Of a DNA stretch of 15,598 nt, positions 1 through 7,066 are shown piece by piece. The translations under genes were made by a program, and so were the position numbers. This stretch comes from Actinobacteria bacterium 13_1_20CM_4_69_9 (GTDB lineage Bacteria > Actinomycetota > Thermoleophilia > Gaiellales > Gaiellaceae), in assembly GCA_001920085.1 (NCBI GenBank), contig MNJC01000113.1, positions 1 to 15,598 on the forward strand, in the 5' to 3' direction. Each line of letters begins with the position of its first letter. The first letter of the stretch is position 1. Below the pieces are notes generated by a model, which saw only the letters and a program-made list of their open reading frames with translations, had not been told where the DNA came from and ran no database searches.

Positions 1-238
1 CCATCCGATCGAGCTGGAACGTGACGTCGCCGTCCCAGTCGAGGCCGAGCCAGCGCAGCGACTCCTGGATCTGCTCCGTCGCCTCCTCGACCTCGCGGCT
101 CGTGTCGGTGTTCTCGATCCGTAGCTTGAACTCGCCGCCGTGATGGCGCGCGAACAGCCAGTTGAACAACGCCGTGCGGACGTTCCCGATGTGCAGGAAC
201 CCGGTCGGCGACGGCGCCATGCGGACGCGAACGCTCAT
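1..238 (-). CDS. gltX: Glutamyl-tRNA synthetase, N-terminal part (cut by window edge)
   Basis: This is the first 79 codons of a class I aminoacyl-tRNA synthetase, running off the left edge of the window. The reverse strand from the ATG at 238 reads MSVRVRMAPSPTGFLHIGNV, then RTALFNWLFARHHGG and LRIENTDTSR. The PSPTGxxHIGxxRTALFN block is the Rossmann-fold HIGH signature of GluRS, and the IENTD segment follows it as in the family. The enzyme charges tRNA-Glu (or also tRNA-Gln in organisms using the amidotransferase route) in the cytoplasm. The start is followed by the expected family N-terminus. No Shine-Dalgarno is visible. A TAGCTT hexamer lies exactly six bases upstream of the ATG, suggesting a leaderless transcript. 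GluRS/GlnRS discrimination is not possible in full because the C-terminal anticodon domain is missing; HIGN-type GluRS is by far the better match. Confidence 0.95.
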   Translation of the reverse strand, partial: MSVRVRMAPSPTGFLHIGNVRTALFNWLFARHHGGEFKLRIENTDTSREVEEATEQIQESLRWLGLDWDGDVTFQLDRM

Positions 239-242
239 GCCC

Positions 243-258
243 GAAAGCTAAAGCTTTC
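243..258 (-). promoter_or_regulatory. Putative gltX promoter -10 inside a 7-bp inverted repeat
   Basis: GAAAGCT-AA-AGCTTTC is a perfect 7-bp inverted repeat with a 2-bp spacer. On the minus strand it contains TAGCTT (245-250), six bases from the gltX ATG at 238, which fits a -10 element of a leaderless promoter. No good -35 is visible. The palindrome could be a regulator-binding site or an accidental feature of the AT-richest stretch here. Confidence 0.4.
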
Positions 259-291
259 AGGCATGGAGAGGTTGGCCGCTGCGCGGGCAAC

Positions 292-446
292 GCGCGCGGG
301 CGAAGCCCGCGCGCTCCTCGGGGACTGGCGACTGCTCACTTCCGTGCGGCCCGGCGATGCTTCGCGTCGCCGGGCCGCATCAGTCCGCCTCCCGCTAAGC
401 CGTCTTCGACTGGCTCAGCGTCCGGCTTTGGCGCCGGCCTCAGCCG
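292..446. repeat. Cluster of strong GC-rich hairpins in the gltX/nfo divergent spacer
   Basis: No coding gene is apparent between 239 and 470; the space is largely stem-loops. The clearest are 292-314 (10-bp perfect stem, GAA loop, giving the stable GCGAAGC minihairpin), 346-378 (12-bp perfect stem around a TGCTTCGCG loop, which is GCGAAGC on the other strand), 393-420 (about 11 paired bases with one mismatch and one bulge, again with a C-TTC-G apex), 422-437 (5-bp stem) and 435-446 (4-bp stem, overlapping the previous one). GGACTG at 322-327 pairs with CAGTCC at 381-386, enclosing the second large hairpin in an outer stem. The arrangement resembles a REP/BIME-like intergenic element or a structured RNA. 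It is not attached to a terminator U-tract, and both flanking genes point outward, so a terminator is an unlikely role. Confidence 0.6.
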
Positions 447-458
447 AGCGGCTGTACA

Positions 459-464
459 TAGGAT
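459..464 (+). promoter_or_regulatory. Putative -10 element of nfo (leaderless)
   Basis: TAGGAT lies exactly six bases before the ATG at 471, so transcription would begin at or next to the start codon. TACATA at 455-460 is an overlapping alternative. No convincing -35 and only a weak GGAT could serve as ribosome-binding sequence. Confidence 0.4.
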
Positions 465-470
465 CGCCCG

Positions 471-1313
471 ATGTTGTTCGGGGCTCACTGTTCGGGCGGG
501 ATCAAGAAGGCGCTCGACAAGGGCGAGGCAATGGGCGCCGAGGCCGTCCAGCTCTTCGTACAGAGCCCACGCACCTGGCGGTTCCCGGACCACGACCCGA
601 AGGATCTCGAGCGGTTCCGCGAGCGGCGGGAAGAGCTCGGCATTCCGGCGCTCGTGCACAGCCTGTACCTCGTCAACCTCGCCGCACCGGACGACGAGAT
701 CTACCGCAAGAGCGTCGACACGATGCGCTCCACCGTCGACGCGGCGTGCGCGATCGACGCCGACGCGGTCGTCTTCCACGTCGGCTCGCATCTCGGAGCC
801 GGCTTCGAGATCGGCCTCGAGCGCGCGGTGCCCGCGATCGAGCAGGTGCTCGACCGATGCAGCGAGCGGACATGGCTGCTGATGGAGAACTCGGCCGGCG
901 CCGGCGGGACGATCGGCCGCTCGGTCGACGAGCTCGCAGTCCTCTTCGACGCGCTCGGGCGGCACGAGCGGCTCGGCATCTGCCTCGACTCCTGCCACCT
1001 CTACGTCTCCGGCGTCGACGTCACCGACGAGCAGGCGTGGGACGGGCTGCTGCGGGAGGTGGACGAGCGCATCGGGCTCGACCGGCTGCGCATGCTGCAC
1101 GCCAACGACGCGAAGGCCCCCCTGGGCTCGAACCGTGACCGCCACGACAACATCGGCGACGGACTGATGGGCGAGGGCATCGGGGTGTTCCTCGCGCACC
1201 CGAAGGTGCAGGGACTGCCGGTCGTGCTCGAGGTGCCCGGGGCCGACGGCCACGGTCCGAACGCCGAGGAGATCCAGAAGCTGCGTGACATCCACACCCG
1301 AGCCACGTCCTAG
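471..1313 (+). CDS. nfo: Endonuclease IV (AP endonuclease family 2)
   Basis: A 280-residue protein matching deoxyribonuclease IV, which cleaves the DNA backbone 5' of abasic sites in base-excision repair and uses three Zn2+ ions in a TIM-barrel active site. All nine expected metal ligands can be assigned by family motifs: H63 (VHSLYLVNL), H103 (VFHVGSHLG), E139 (MENSAGAG), D173 and H176 (CLDSCHLY), H210 (MLHANDAK), D223 and H225 (RDRHDNIGDG) and E254 (LEVPG). Length is close to the usual 280 residues and the N-terminus (GAHCSGGI) is where the family begins, so the ATG at 471 is well supported. The last 29 bp overlap the GTG start of the downstream MFS gene, implying co-transcription. The upstream spacer is shared with divergent gltX. 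Confidence 0.95.
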   Translation: MLFGAHCSGGIKKALDKGEAMGAEAVQLFVQSPRTWRFPDHDPKDLERFRERREELGIPALVHSLYLVNLAAPDDEIYRKSVDTMRSTVDAACAIDADAVVFHVGSHLGAGFEIGLERAVPAIEQVLDRCSERTWLLMENSAGAGGTIGRSVDELAVLFDALGRHERLGICLDSCHLYVSGVDVTDEQAWDGLLREVDERIGLDRLRMLHANDAKAPLGSNRDRHDNIGDGLMGEGIGVFLAHPKVQGLPVVLEVPGADGHGPNAEEIQKLRDIHTRATS

Positions 1314-2301
1314 ATACCGCTGGACGGTGCTCGGCGCCGGAGTGGTCGCGCAGGCGTCGTACGCGGCGACCGGGCTCGGGCTGCCCGCGATCGCGCCGGC
1401 GATCCGACGCGACTTCGACCTCACGCTCACGCAGACGGGCGTCGTCCTCGCCGCCAGCTTCCTCGGGTCGGTGCCGACGCTGCTCGCGTGGGGGCTGATC
1501 GCCGATCGCATCGGCGAGCGGCTCGTGATGGCGATCGGCCTGGCGTGTTCCTGTGGCGCGCTCGTCTGGGCGGCAAATGCCTCCTCATTCGGGATGGCGC
1601 TGCCGCTGCTCGAGCAGCATGTGAGCTTGCACGCGGCGTTCCTGGGGCTCGCGGGCGCGTCCCTCGTCGGCGCGATCGTGGCGCTCGTGTTCATCCGTGT
1701 CGAGCCGTCCGAGGACCAGTCCGCCCTTGCGCGCCCGTTGCGGGACCGGCGCGTGTGGCTGATCTGCTTGGGCAGCACGTTCTTCGTCACGACCCAACTG
1801 AGCCTGCTCGGCTTCTTCGTCCTCTTCCTGCACGACCACCGCGGCGTGTCGACGGCGGTCGCGGCGGCCGCGCTCGCCGTGACCCAGGTGCTCGGCGGGA
1901 TCTCGCGCATCGCGCTGGGACGCTGGTCGGACCGGATACACATGCGCATCGTCCCGCTCCGGCGCGTGGGCCTCGGCATCGCGATCTCCGTTGCCGTGAC
2001 CACGGTGCTGCTCGATGCGCCCACGTGGATCATCGTGCCGGCGCTGGTCGTCGCCGCCACCTTCGGTCTCTCCTGGAACGGGCTCTCGTTCACCGCCACG
2101 GCCGAAACCGCCGGGCGGGCGCGCAGCGGCGCGGCGATCGGCCTCCAGCAGACGTTCCTCGCAGCCGGCGGGATCGTCGCGCCGATCGCGTTCGCAGCCG
2201 TGGTGCACCACGCCTCGTGGCGGCTCGCGTTCGGGCTCGCCGCGCTCAGCCCGCTCGTCGGCTACGCGCTGCTCAGTCCGTTAGCTGAGCGAAGACCTTG
2301 A
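1285..2301 (+). CDS. MFS transporter, apparently missing TM4-TM5 region
   Basis: A 338-residue major facilitator superfamily protein, probably a proton-coupled exporter or uptake carrier of unknown substrate. The GTG start at 1285 lies inside nfo (29-bp overlap). Helices are visible at about residues 13-38 (TM1), 49-72 (TM2), 80-98 (TM3), then a short SSFGMALPLL, then EQHVSLH and a helix at 117-138 resembling TM6. The C-terminal half is complete: helices near 153-180, 183-210, 219-240, 243-270, 280-300 and 308-332. The MFS motif A-like loop (GLIADRIGERLV, 70-81) and its C-half equivalent (GRWSDR) are present. Members usually have about 390-420 residues and 12 helices; here about 60 residues between TM3 and TM6 appear to be absent without loss of frame. 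It could be a decayed gene, a natural 10-helix variant or an assembly collapse. The 3' end overlaps the convergent gene by 29 bp. Confidence 0.85.
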   Translation: MTSTPEPRPRYRWTVLGAGVVAQASYAATGLGLPAIAPAIRRDFDLTLTQTGVVLAASFLGSVPTLLAWGLIADRIGERLVMAIGLACSCGALVWAANASSFGMALPLLEQHVSLHAAFLGLAGASLVGAIVALVFIRVEPSEDQSALARPLRDRRVWLICLGSTFFVTTQLSLLGFFVLFLHDHRGVSTAVAAAALAVTQVLGGISRIALGRWSDRIHMRIVPLRRVGLGIAISVAVTTVLLDAPTWIIVPALVVAATFGLSWNGLSFTATAETAGRARSGAAIGLQQTFLAAGGIVAPIAFAAVVHHASWRLAFGLAALSPLVGYALLSPLAERRP

Positions 2302-2692
2302 AGGTCGGGCGGCCGACCGGCAGCTCGTGGAACTCCGGATTGACGCAGCCGATCTGGCCGGAGCGCTCGCTGCCGTAGCACTCCTCGATCTCGACCCGGC
2401 ACATCGGCAGCGGCGCGCGCGTCGTGCGCATCGCGCCGAAGCCCTCGCGGCGTGCCTCCGCCTCGCGCAGCATCTCCAGGTCGATCTCGGCGCCGTAGAC
2501 CTTCTGCATACAGCCGATGTACGTGTGCCCGAACTCCTGGAACGCGTACAGGAACGGACACGCGCGATCGATGCAGGCGGACGGATAGACGACCTTGTCG
2601 CAGTGCACCTCGCAGCGCCGGCACTCGAGCTCGTCCTGCGGCCGCAGCGGAAGCTCGGTCGCGGGTGCGGCGCTCTGCGCTGGTTGCGGCAT
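2273..2692 (-). CDS. Nine-cysteine hypothetical protein, possible metal or Fe-S binding
   Basis: A 139-residue soluble protein of unrecognised function. After a low-complexity N-terminus (residues 1-20), cysteines occur at 24, 27, 31, 40, 45, 61, 98, 105 and 116, giving CxxCxxxC followed by ACIDRACPFLYAF and GHTYIGCMQKVYG. The spacing suggests two metal or Fe-S sites, but it does not match a ferredoxin CxxCxxCxxxC pattern or a standard zinc ribbon that I can name. No signal peptide or membrane helix is visible. The ATG at 2692 is preceded by AGGA about ten bases upstream, a plausible ribosome-binding site. The gene is convergent with the MFS gene (29-bp overlap) and divergent from the Ca2+/H+ antiporter gene, with only 71 bp between starts. 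Conserved residues over most of its length make a real gene likely; function is unknown. Confidence 0.75.
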   Translation of the reverse strand: MPQPAQSAAPATELPLRPQDELECRRCEVHCDKVVYPSACIDRACPFLYAFQEFGHTYIGCMQKVYGAEIDLEMLREAEARREGFGAMRTTRAPLPMCRVEIEECYGSERSGQIGCVNPEFHELPVGRPTFKVFAQLTD

Positions 2693-2730
2693 GACGGAAT
2701 TTTCCTGCCCGAAACCGCGCGCCGCAAGTC

Positions 2731-2756
2731 TTGACAGCGCGCCGCTCTATAAGCTA
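2731..2756 (+). promoter_or_regulatory. Possible promoter elements before the Ca2+/H+ antiporter gene
   Basis: The 71-bp divergent spacer holds TTGACA (2731-2736) and TATAAG (2748-2753). The gap between them is only 11 bp, too short for a normal sigma-A promoter, so only one of them is likely to be used. TATAAG or the overlapping TAAGCT (2750-2755) lies 8-10 bases from the GTG at 2764 and could give a near-leaderless transcript. Confidence 0.3.
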
Positions 2757-2763
2757 GGGCCGC

Positions 2764-3663
2764 GTGGCGCGACGACTCCTCTGGGCCTCGCTTGCGCTCG
2801 CGCCCGTCACCTGGATAGTCGACGCCGTTGCCCATCCGGGCAAGACAGCGCTGTTCGTCCTCTCGGCGCTGTCGCTGATTCCGCTCGCGTGGCTGATCGG
2901 CGAGGCGACGGAGCACGCCGGCGAGCACGTGGGCGCGCGGATCGGCGGCCTGCTCAACGCGAGCTTCGGCAACGCGCCGGAGGTGATCATCGCCCTGATC
3001 GGGCAGCTGGGCCTGGTTGCCGCCGCCGTCCTGCTGCTCCTCATCCCGTCGATCCCGGGCTTTCACGGCGACCCGAACCGCCACTCGCTTGCGCTGATCA
3101 GCATCATCCCGGCGGTCGCGCTGCTCGCCCTGTACCTCGTGGTCACGGTCCTCGGCATCCGGCGGCGGGAGCACGACGAGAGCCCGGGCGACCCCGGCTG
3201 GAGCATGCGCACGTCGCTCGTCGCGCTCGGGCTGGCGACGGCGGGCACTGCCGTCACGAGCGAGATCCTCGTCCACTCGCTGCAGGACTTCGCGAAGGCC
3301 GCCGGCCTGTCGCAGTTCTTCATCGCGTTCGTGATCGTCGCCGTGGTCGGGAACGCCGCCGAGCACGGCGGGGCCGTCGTGATCGCCAACCGCGGGAAGA
3401 TGAAGCTCGCGACGCAGATTGCGATCACCTCGAGCGCTCAGGTCGGGCTGTTCGTCATCCCCGTCGTCCTCCTCCTCTCGTTCGCATTCGCACATCCGCT
3501 GACGCTCGCCTTCCGGCCCGTGGAGCTGATTGCGATGGGCGCCGCGGCCGTGTTCGTGGGGTTCGTCATCCGCGACGGCCGCTCGCGCCGCTGGGAGGGC
3601 GTCATGCTGATCGCGATCTACGCGGCGCTCGCCTTCGTCGCGTTCCAACTGGGTGACCGCTGA
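2764..3663 (+). CDS. caxA: Ca2+/H+ antiporter (CaxA/ChaA type), apparently lacking part of alpha-repeat 1
   Basis: A 299-residue membrane protein of the Ca2+/cation antiporter superfamily, normally exporting Ca2+ in exchange for protons. The first alpha-repeat motif is GGLLNASFGNAPEVIIAL (residues 61-78, E73) and the second is VVGNAAEHGGAVV (194-206, E200), each carrying the GNAxE glutamate that binds Ca2+. Family members have about 350-370 residues. After the first GNAxE helix they continue with a helix of the type ASIxGSIxGNLLLVLG and a loop. Here residue 78 passes directly into QLGLVAAAVLLLLIPSIPGF, which resembles the next helix, so about 50 residues are missing in frame. The second repeat and the C-terminus appear complete. 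Loss of this conserved helix would be expected to impair transport. The GTG start at 2764 gives the usual N-terminus; no clear Shine-Dalgarno is present. Confidence 0.85.
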   Translation: MARRLLWASLALAPVTWIVDAVAHPGKTALFVLSALSLIPLAWLIGEATEHAGEHVGARIGGLLNASFGNAPEVIIALIGQLGLVAAAVLLLLIPSIPGFHGDPNRHSLALISIIPAVALLALYLVVTVLGIRRREHDESPGDPGWSMRTSLVALGLATAGTAVTSEILVHSLQDFAKAAGLSQFFIAFVIVAVVGNAAEHGGAVVIANRGKMKLATQIAITSSAQVGLFVIPVVLLLSFAFAHPLTLAFRPVELIAMGAAAVFVGFVIRDGRSRRWEGVMLIAIYAALAFVAFQLGDR

Positions 3664-3728
3664 CCGAAAAGGCCGGTTAGCCGTACCCACAATCCTCCGC
3701 GTTGGTGCCACACTGGAGCCATCGACAC

Positions 3729-3733
3729 GGAGG
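3729..3733 (+). promoter_or_regulatory. Ribosome-binding site fixing the ABC ATPase start
   Basis: GGAGG ends four bases before ATG 3738. It supports that ATG over an in-frame TTG at 3702, which has no ribosome-binding sequence and would add 12 residues foreign to the family. Confidence 0.75.
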
Positions 3734-3737
3734 CCAG

Positions 3738-4508
3738 ATGAGCGAAACCATCACCACTCCTGCTCCCGCGCGGGCACCCGACGCGGAGCCGGTCGTCACG
3801 GCGACCGAGCTGACGCGCCGCTACGGCGAGGGCGACACGGCCGTCGACGCCCTGCGCGGCGTCTCCCTGAACGTCCGCAAGGGCGAGCTGACCGCCGTCA
3901 TGGGCCCGTCGGGCTCGGGCAAATCGACCCTGATGCACATCCTCGCGGGCCTCGACCGTCCGACGAGCGGCGAGGTCGCGATCGCGGGCACGAAGCTCTC
4001 GACGCTCAACGACAACGACATGACCAGGCTGCGGCGGCAGCACATCGGCTTCGTCTTCCAGTTCTTCAACCTGCTCCCGATGCTCGACGCGGAGGAGAAC
4101 ATCGTCCTCCCGCTTTCGATTGCCGGCGAGAAGCCGGACAAGGCCTGGGTCAACGAGCTGCTGGATCAGGTCGGCCTCACGCCGCGCCGCACGCACAAGC
4201 CGTCCGAGCTGTCGGGCGGACAGCAGCAGCGCGTCGCAATCGGTCGCGCGCTCGTGAACAAGCCGACGATCATCTTCGCCGACGAGCCGACGGGGAACCT
4301 CGACTCGAAGACGAGCGGCGAGATCCTCGAGCTGCTCGAACGCTCCGTCCGAGAGCTCCAGCAGACCATCGTCATGGTCACGCACGAGCCGCGCGCGGCG
4401 GCGATCGCGGACCGCGTGCTGTTCCTCGACGACGGGCTGATCGTGCGTGAAGCGAGCAACATCTCCGCCCACGACATCGTGGCGGCGATGGAGGAGCTCG
4501 GCGAGTAG
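3738..4508 (+). CDS. ABC transporter ATP-binding protein (MacB/LolD type)
   Basis: A 256-residue nucleotide-binding subunit that powers the FtsX-like permease encoded immediately downstream. Visible motifs are Walker A GPSGSGKST (56-64), Q-loop FVFQFFNLLPML (Q108), signature LSGGQQQR (158-165), Walker B IIFADEP (178-184, E183) followed by TGNLDS (D-loop region), and H-loop VMVTHEPR (H216). The TGNLD sequence and the FFNLLP Q-loop are typical of the MacB/LolD/FtsE branch, which handles lipoproteins, peptides, drugs or cell-wall signalling rather than nutrient uptake. All catalytic residues are present. Its TAG stop shares one base with the GTG start of the permease, so the two are translationally coupled. 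Substrate cannot be read from sequence. Confidence 0.95.
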   Translation: MSETITTPAPARAPDAEPVVTATELTRRYGEGDTAVDALRGVSLNVRKGELTAVMGPSGSGKSTLMHILAGLDRPTSGEVAIAGTKLSTLNDNDMTRLRRQHIGFVFQFFNLLPMLDAEENIVLPLSIAGEKPDKAWVNELLDQVGLTPRRTHKPSELSGGQQQRVAIGRALVNKPTIIFADEPTGNLDSKTSGEILELLERSVRELQQTIVMVTHEPRAAAIADRVLFLDDGLIVREASNISAHDIVAAMEELGE

Positions 4509-7066
4509 TGACTGCGTTTGCTCTTCGCGGCCTGCTAGGGCGCAAGCTGCGGACGGCGCTGACGGCGATCGCGATCGTCCTCGGCGTCGCGACGGTTGCC
4601 GGCACCTACGTCCTGACGGACTCGATCAACAACGCGTTCCACTCGATCTTCTTCGAGACGCGCGCCGGATCCGACGCCGTCATCAGCGGCAAGTCGGCGT
4701 TCGATCTCAGCGGCGACAGCGGGTCGACCGCGCCGTCGTTCGACGAGTCGCTGCTACAGAAGGTGCGCTCCCTGCCGGAGGTCGGCGAGGCGCAGGGCCA
4801 GGTGAACGGCGAGGCGCACCTGATCGGCAAGGACGGCAAGGCAATCGTCTACGGCGGAGCGCCGAATCTCGGGTTCAGCATCGCCGACGGCGCGTCGCGC
4901 TTCAATCCGCTGCAGCTCGTGTCCGGCGCCTGGCCGAAGCCCGGCGAGGTCGTGATCGACAAGTCGACCGCGTCGAAGGAGCACTTCAAGATCGGCCAGG
5001 TGATCGGCGTCCAGGCGCAGGGCCCCGTCGACCGGCTGCGCGTGTCGGGCATCGTCAAGTTCGGGTCCGTGTCGACGATCGGGGGCGCGACGCTCTCCGG
5101 CTTCGACCTTCCGACCGCGCAGCACCTGTTCGAGAAGCCGGGCAAGCTCGACGAGATCGCGGTCGCATCCGCTCAGGGCGTCTCGACGCCGAAGCTGGTC
5201 GCGTCCATCAAGCAGGTCCTGCCGGCCGACACCCAGATCCGGACGGCGAAGCTGCAGTCGCACGAAGACGCGAAGGAGACCGACTCGTTCATCTCCTTCC
5301 TGCAGAAGTTCCTGCTCGGCTTCGGCGGCGTCGCGCTCTTCGTCGGCAGCTTCGTGATCGCGAACTCCCTCTCGATCACGATCGCGCAGCGCATGCGCGA
5401 GTTCGCGACGCTGCGGACGCTGGGCGCGTCGCGGTCGCAGGTGCTGCGCTCCGTCATGCTGGAGGCGCTCGTCATGGGAACGCTGGCGTCGATCGTCGGG
5501 CTCTTCGCCGGCCTCGCGCTGGCCAAGGGCCTCTTCTCGCTCTTCGACGCGGTCGGGTTCACGCTGCCGAACAACGGCCTGACGCTCGAGACGCGCACGA
5601 TCGTCGTGGCGCTGCTCGTCGGGATCGTCGTCACGCTGCTCGCGAGCCTGCGGCCGGCTCTGCGCGCGACGCGCGTTCCGCCCATCGCCGCCGTGCGCGA
5701 GGGCGCGACGCTGCCGGAGTCGCGCTGGGCGCGCTACCGGCTTCCCGCCGCCATCGTGCTCACGGTGCTGGGGTTCGCGGGCCTGCTCGCCGGCCTCTTC
5801 GTCTCCAACCTGGGCACGGGCCAGATCCTGCTGCTCATGCTCGGCGGCGCGTTGCTGGTGTTCTTCGGCGTCGCGCTTCTGTCCGTGCGGCTGATCGGCC
5901 CGCTCGCCTGGACGCTCGGCTGGCCGGCGACGAAGCTCGGCGGGGCCGCAGGCGCGCTCGCGCGCGACAACTCCCGGCGCAACCCGCAGCGCACCGCTTC
6001 GACCGCGTCGGCGCTCATGATCGGCCTGGCGCTCGTCACGCTGGTGTCGATCCTTGCAGCCGGCATCGTCTCGAGCTTCCGCGGTGCGGTTAAGGACATC
6101 TGGCGGAACGCCGATTACGCGATCACCGCGCAGAACAACTTCAACCCCATCCCGATCGCCGCCTCTGAGGCCGTCGGTAAGACACCGGGCGTGACCTCGG
6201 TCGCCGACGTTCGCGCGGGCGAGGGGCTCGCGTACGGGCACAAGATCGCGATCACGGCGGTCAACCCGCCCGCGGCCAGTGTCTTCAACCTCGACTGGAC
6301 ACATGGCACGTCGACCGTCATGGCCCACCTCGGCGCGGACGGTGCGTTCGTCGACAAGGACTACGCGGACAGCCACCATCTCGAGATCGGCTCCCCCGTG
6401 CCGCTGACCTTCGCCGACGGCACCCAGGAGCTGCTGAACGTCGAGGGGATCTTCGATCCCCCGACCGGTGGGTCGCCGTTCGGACGCGTGACGATGTCGA
6501 CGACGGTGTTCGACAGTCACACGGAGCAGCCCGAGAACCTCTACTCCTTCGTCGTCATGAACGGCGGCCAGACGGCCGCGAATCAGGCGGCGCTCGACAA
6601 GACCTTGAAGGCCTTCCCGAACGCGAAGGCGGCGACGCGGCAGAAGTTCATCGACAACCAGATCTCCGGCCTGAGCTCGATCCTGAACATCCTCTACGTG
6701 CTGCTCGCGCTGTCGGTGGTCGTCAGCCTCTTCGGCATCGTCAACACGCTCGTGCTGACGGTGTTCGAGCGCACGCGCGAGATCGGCATGCTGCGCGCGA
6801 TCGGAATGACGCGACGTCAGGTGCGCCGAATGATCCGGCACGAGAGCGTGATCACCGCCCTGATCGGCGCCGTCATCGGCATCGCGCTCGGGATCATCCT
6901 CGCCTCGCTCCTGATCGCGCGGGTGGACTTCATCGTGCTCTCACTGCCCGTAGGCCAGCTGATCGTCTTCGGGGTCGCGGCGATCCTGGTCGGGATCATC
7001 GCGGCGATCTTCCCGGCGCGCCGCGCGTCGCGGCTCAACGTCCTGCAGGCGCTCCAGTACGAGTAA
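4508..7066 (+). CDS. FtsX-like ABC transporter permease, two FtsX domains
   Basis: An 852-residue permease of the large actinobacterial type. It has an N-terminal helix (about residues 12-35) and an extracytoplasmic MacB-type periplasmic core domain (about 40-255). A first FtsX domain follows with three helices (about 258-385, including ANSLSITIAQRMREFATLRT and LGASRSQVLR), then two middle helices (about 412-460) and a further helix near 500-525. A second extracytoplasmic domain (about 530-715) precedes the second FtsX domain (about 722-848, with NTLVLTVFERTREIGMLRAI and GMTRRQVRR). The TLG/AIGxxRxQ coupling motifs that contact the ATPase are present twice, so one polypeptide probably supplies both transmembrane halves for an ATPase dimer. 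The likely role is export or mechanotransmission to outer-face proteins. The GTG start overlaps the upstream stop by one base. The 3' end overlaps convergent ltaE by 32 bp. Confidence 0.95.
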   Translation: MTAFALRGLLGRKLRTALTAIAIVLGVATVAGTYVLTDSINNAFHSIFFETRAGSDAVISGKSAFDLSGDSGSTAPSFDESLLQKVRSLPEVGEAQGQVNGEAHLIGKDGKAIVYGGAPNLGFSIADGASRFNPLQLVSGAWPKPGEVVIDKSTASKEHFKIGQVIGVQAQGPVDRLRVSGIVKFGSVSTIGGATLSGFDLPTAQHLFEKPGKLDEIAVASAQGVSTPKLVASIKQVLPADTQIRTAKLQSHEDAKETDSFISFLQKFLLGFGGVALFVGSFVIANSLSITIAQRMREFATLRTLGASRSQVLRSVMLEALVMGTLASIVGLFAGLALAKGLFSLFDAVGFTLPNNGLTLETRTIVVALLVGIVVTLLASLRPALRATRVPPIAAVREGATLPESRWARYRLPAAIVLTVLGFAGLLAGLFVSNLGTGQILLLMLGGALLVFFGVALLSVRLIGPLAWTLGWPATKLGGAAGALARDNSRRNPQRTASTASALMIGLALVTLVSILAAGIVSSFRGAVKDIWRNADYAITAQNNFNPIPIAASEAVGKTPGVTSVADVRAGEGLAYGHKIAITAVNPPAASVFNLDWTHGTSTVMAHLGADGAFVDKDYADSHHLEIGSPVPLTFADGTQELLNVEGIFDPPTGGSPFGRVTMSTTVFDSHTEQPENLYSFVVMNGGQTAANQAALDKTLKAFPNAKAATRQKFIDNQISGLSSILNILYVLLALSVVVSLFGIVNTLVLTVFERTREIGMLRAIGMTRRQVRRMIRHESVITALIGAVIGIALGIILASLLIARVDFIVLSLPVGQLIVFGVAAILVGIIAAIFPARRASRLNVLQALQYE

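Noticed and set aside
239..470. T-box riboswitch or tRNA in the gltX upstream region
   Set aside because: No specifier/antiterminator layout, T-box consensus or cloverleaf was found; the putative gltX promoter lies next to its ATG, leaving no leader.
336..2099. Long open frame on the minus strand (587 codons) antisense to nfo and the MFS gene
   Set aside because: Low-complexity Arg/Ala/Asp-rich translation without recognisable domains; it mirrors the high-GC codon pattern of two well-supported genes on the plus strand.
2731..2753. Full sigma-70-type promoter TTGACA/TATAAG
   Set aside because: The spacing of 11 bp is too short for a canonical promoter; kept only as low-confidence separate elements.
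2281..3711. 476-codon minus-strand frame covering the antiporter and part of the Cys-rich gene
   Set aside because: Shadow frame: low complexity and no family features. The Cys-rich protein is encoded in a different frame with a plausible start and RBS.
3702..3737. Upstream in-frame TTG start for the ABC ATPase
   Set aside because: The added residues are not family-like, and GGAGG sits directly before ATG 3738.
4754..6841. 695-codon open frame antisense to the FtsX-like permease
   Set aside because: Arg/Asp/Glu/His/Gln-rich composition typical of antisense frames in high-GC genes; the plus-strand permease is clearly real.
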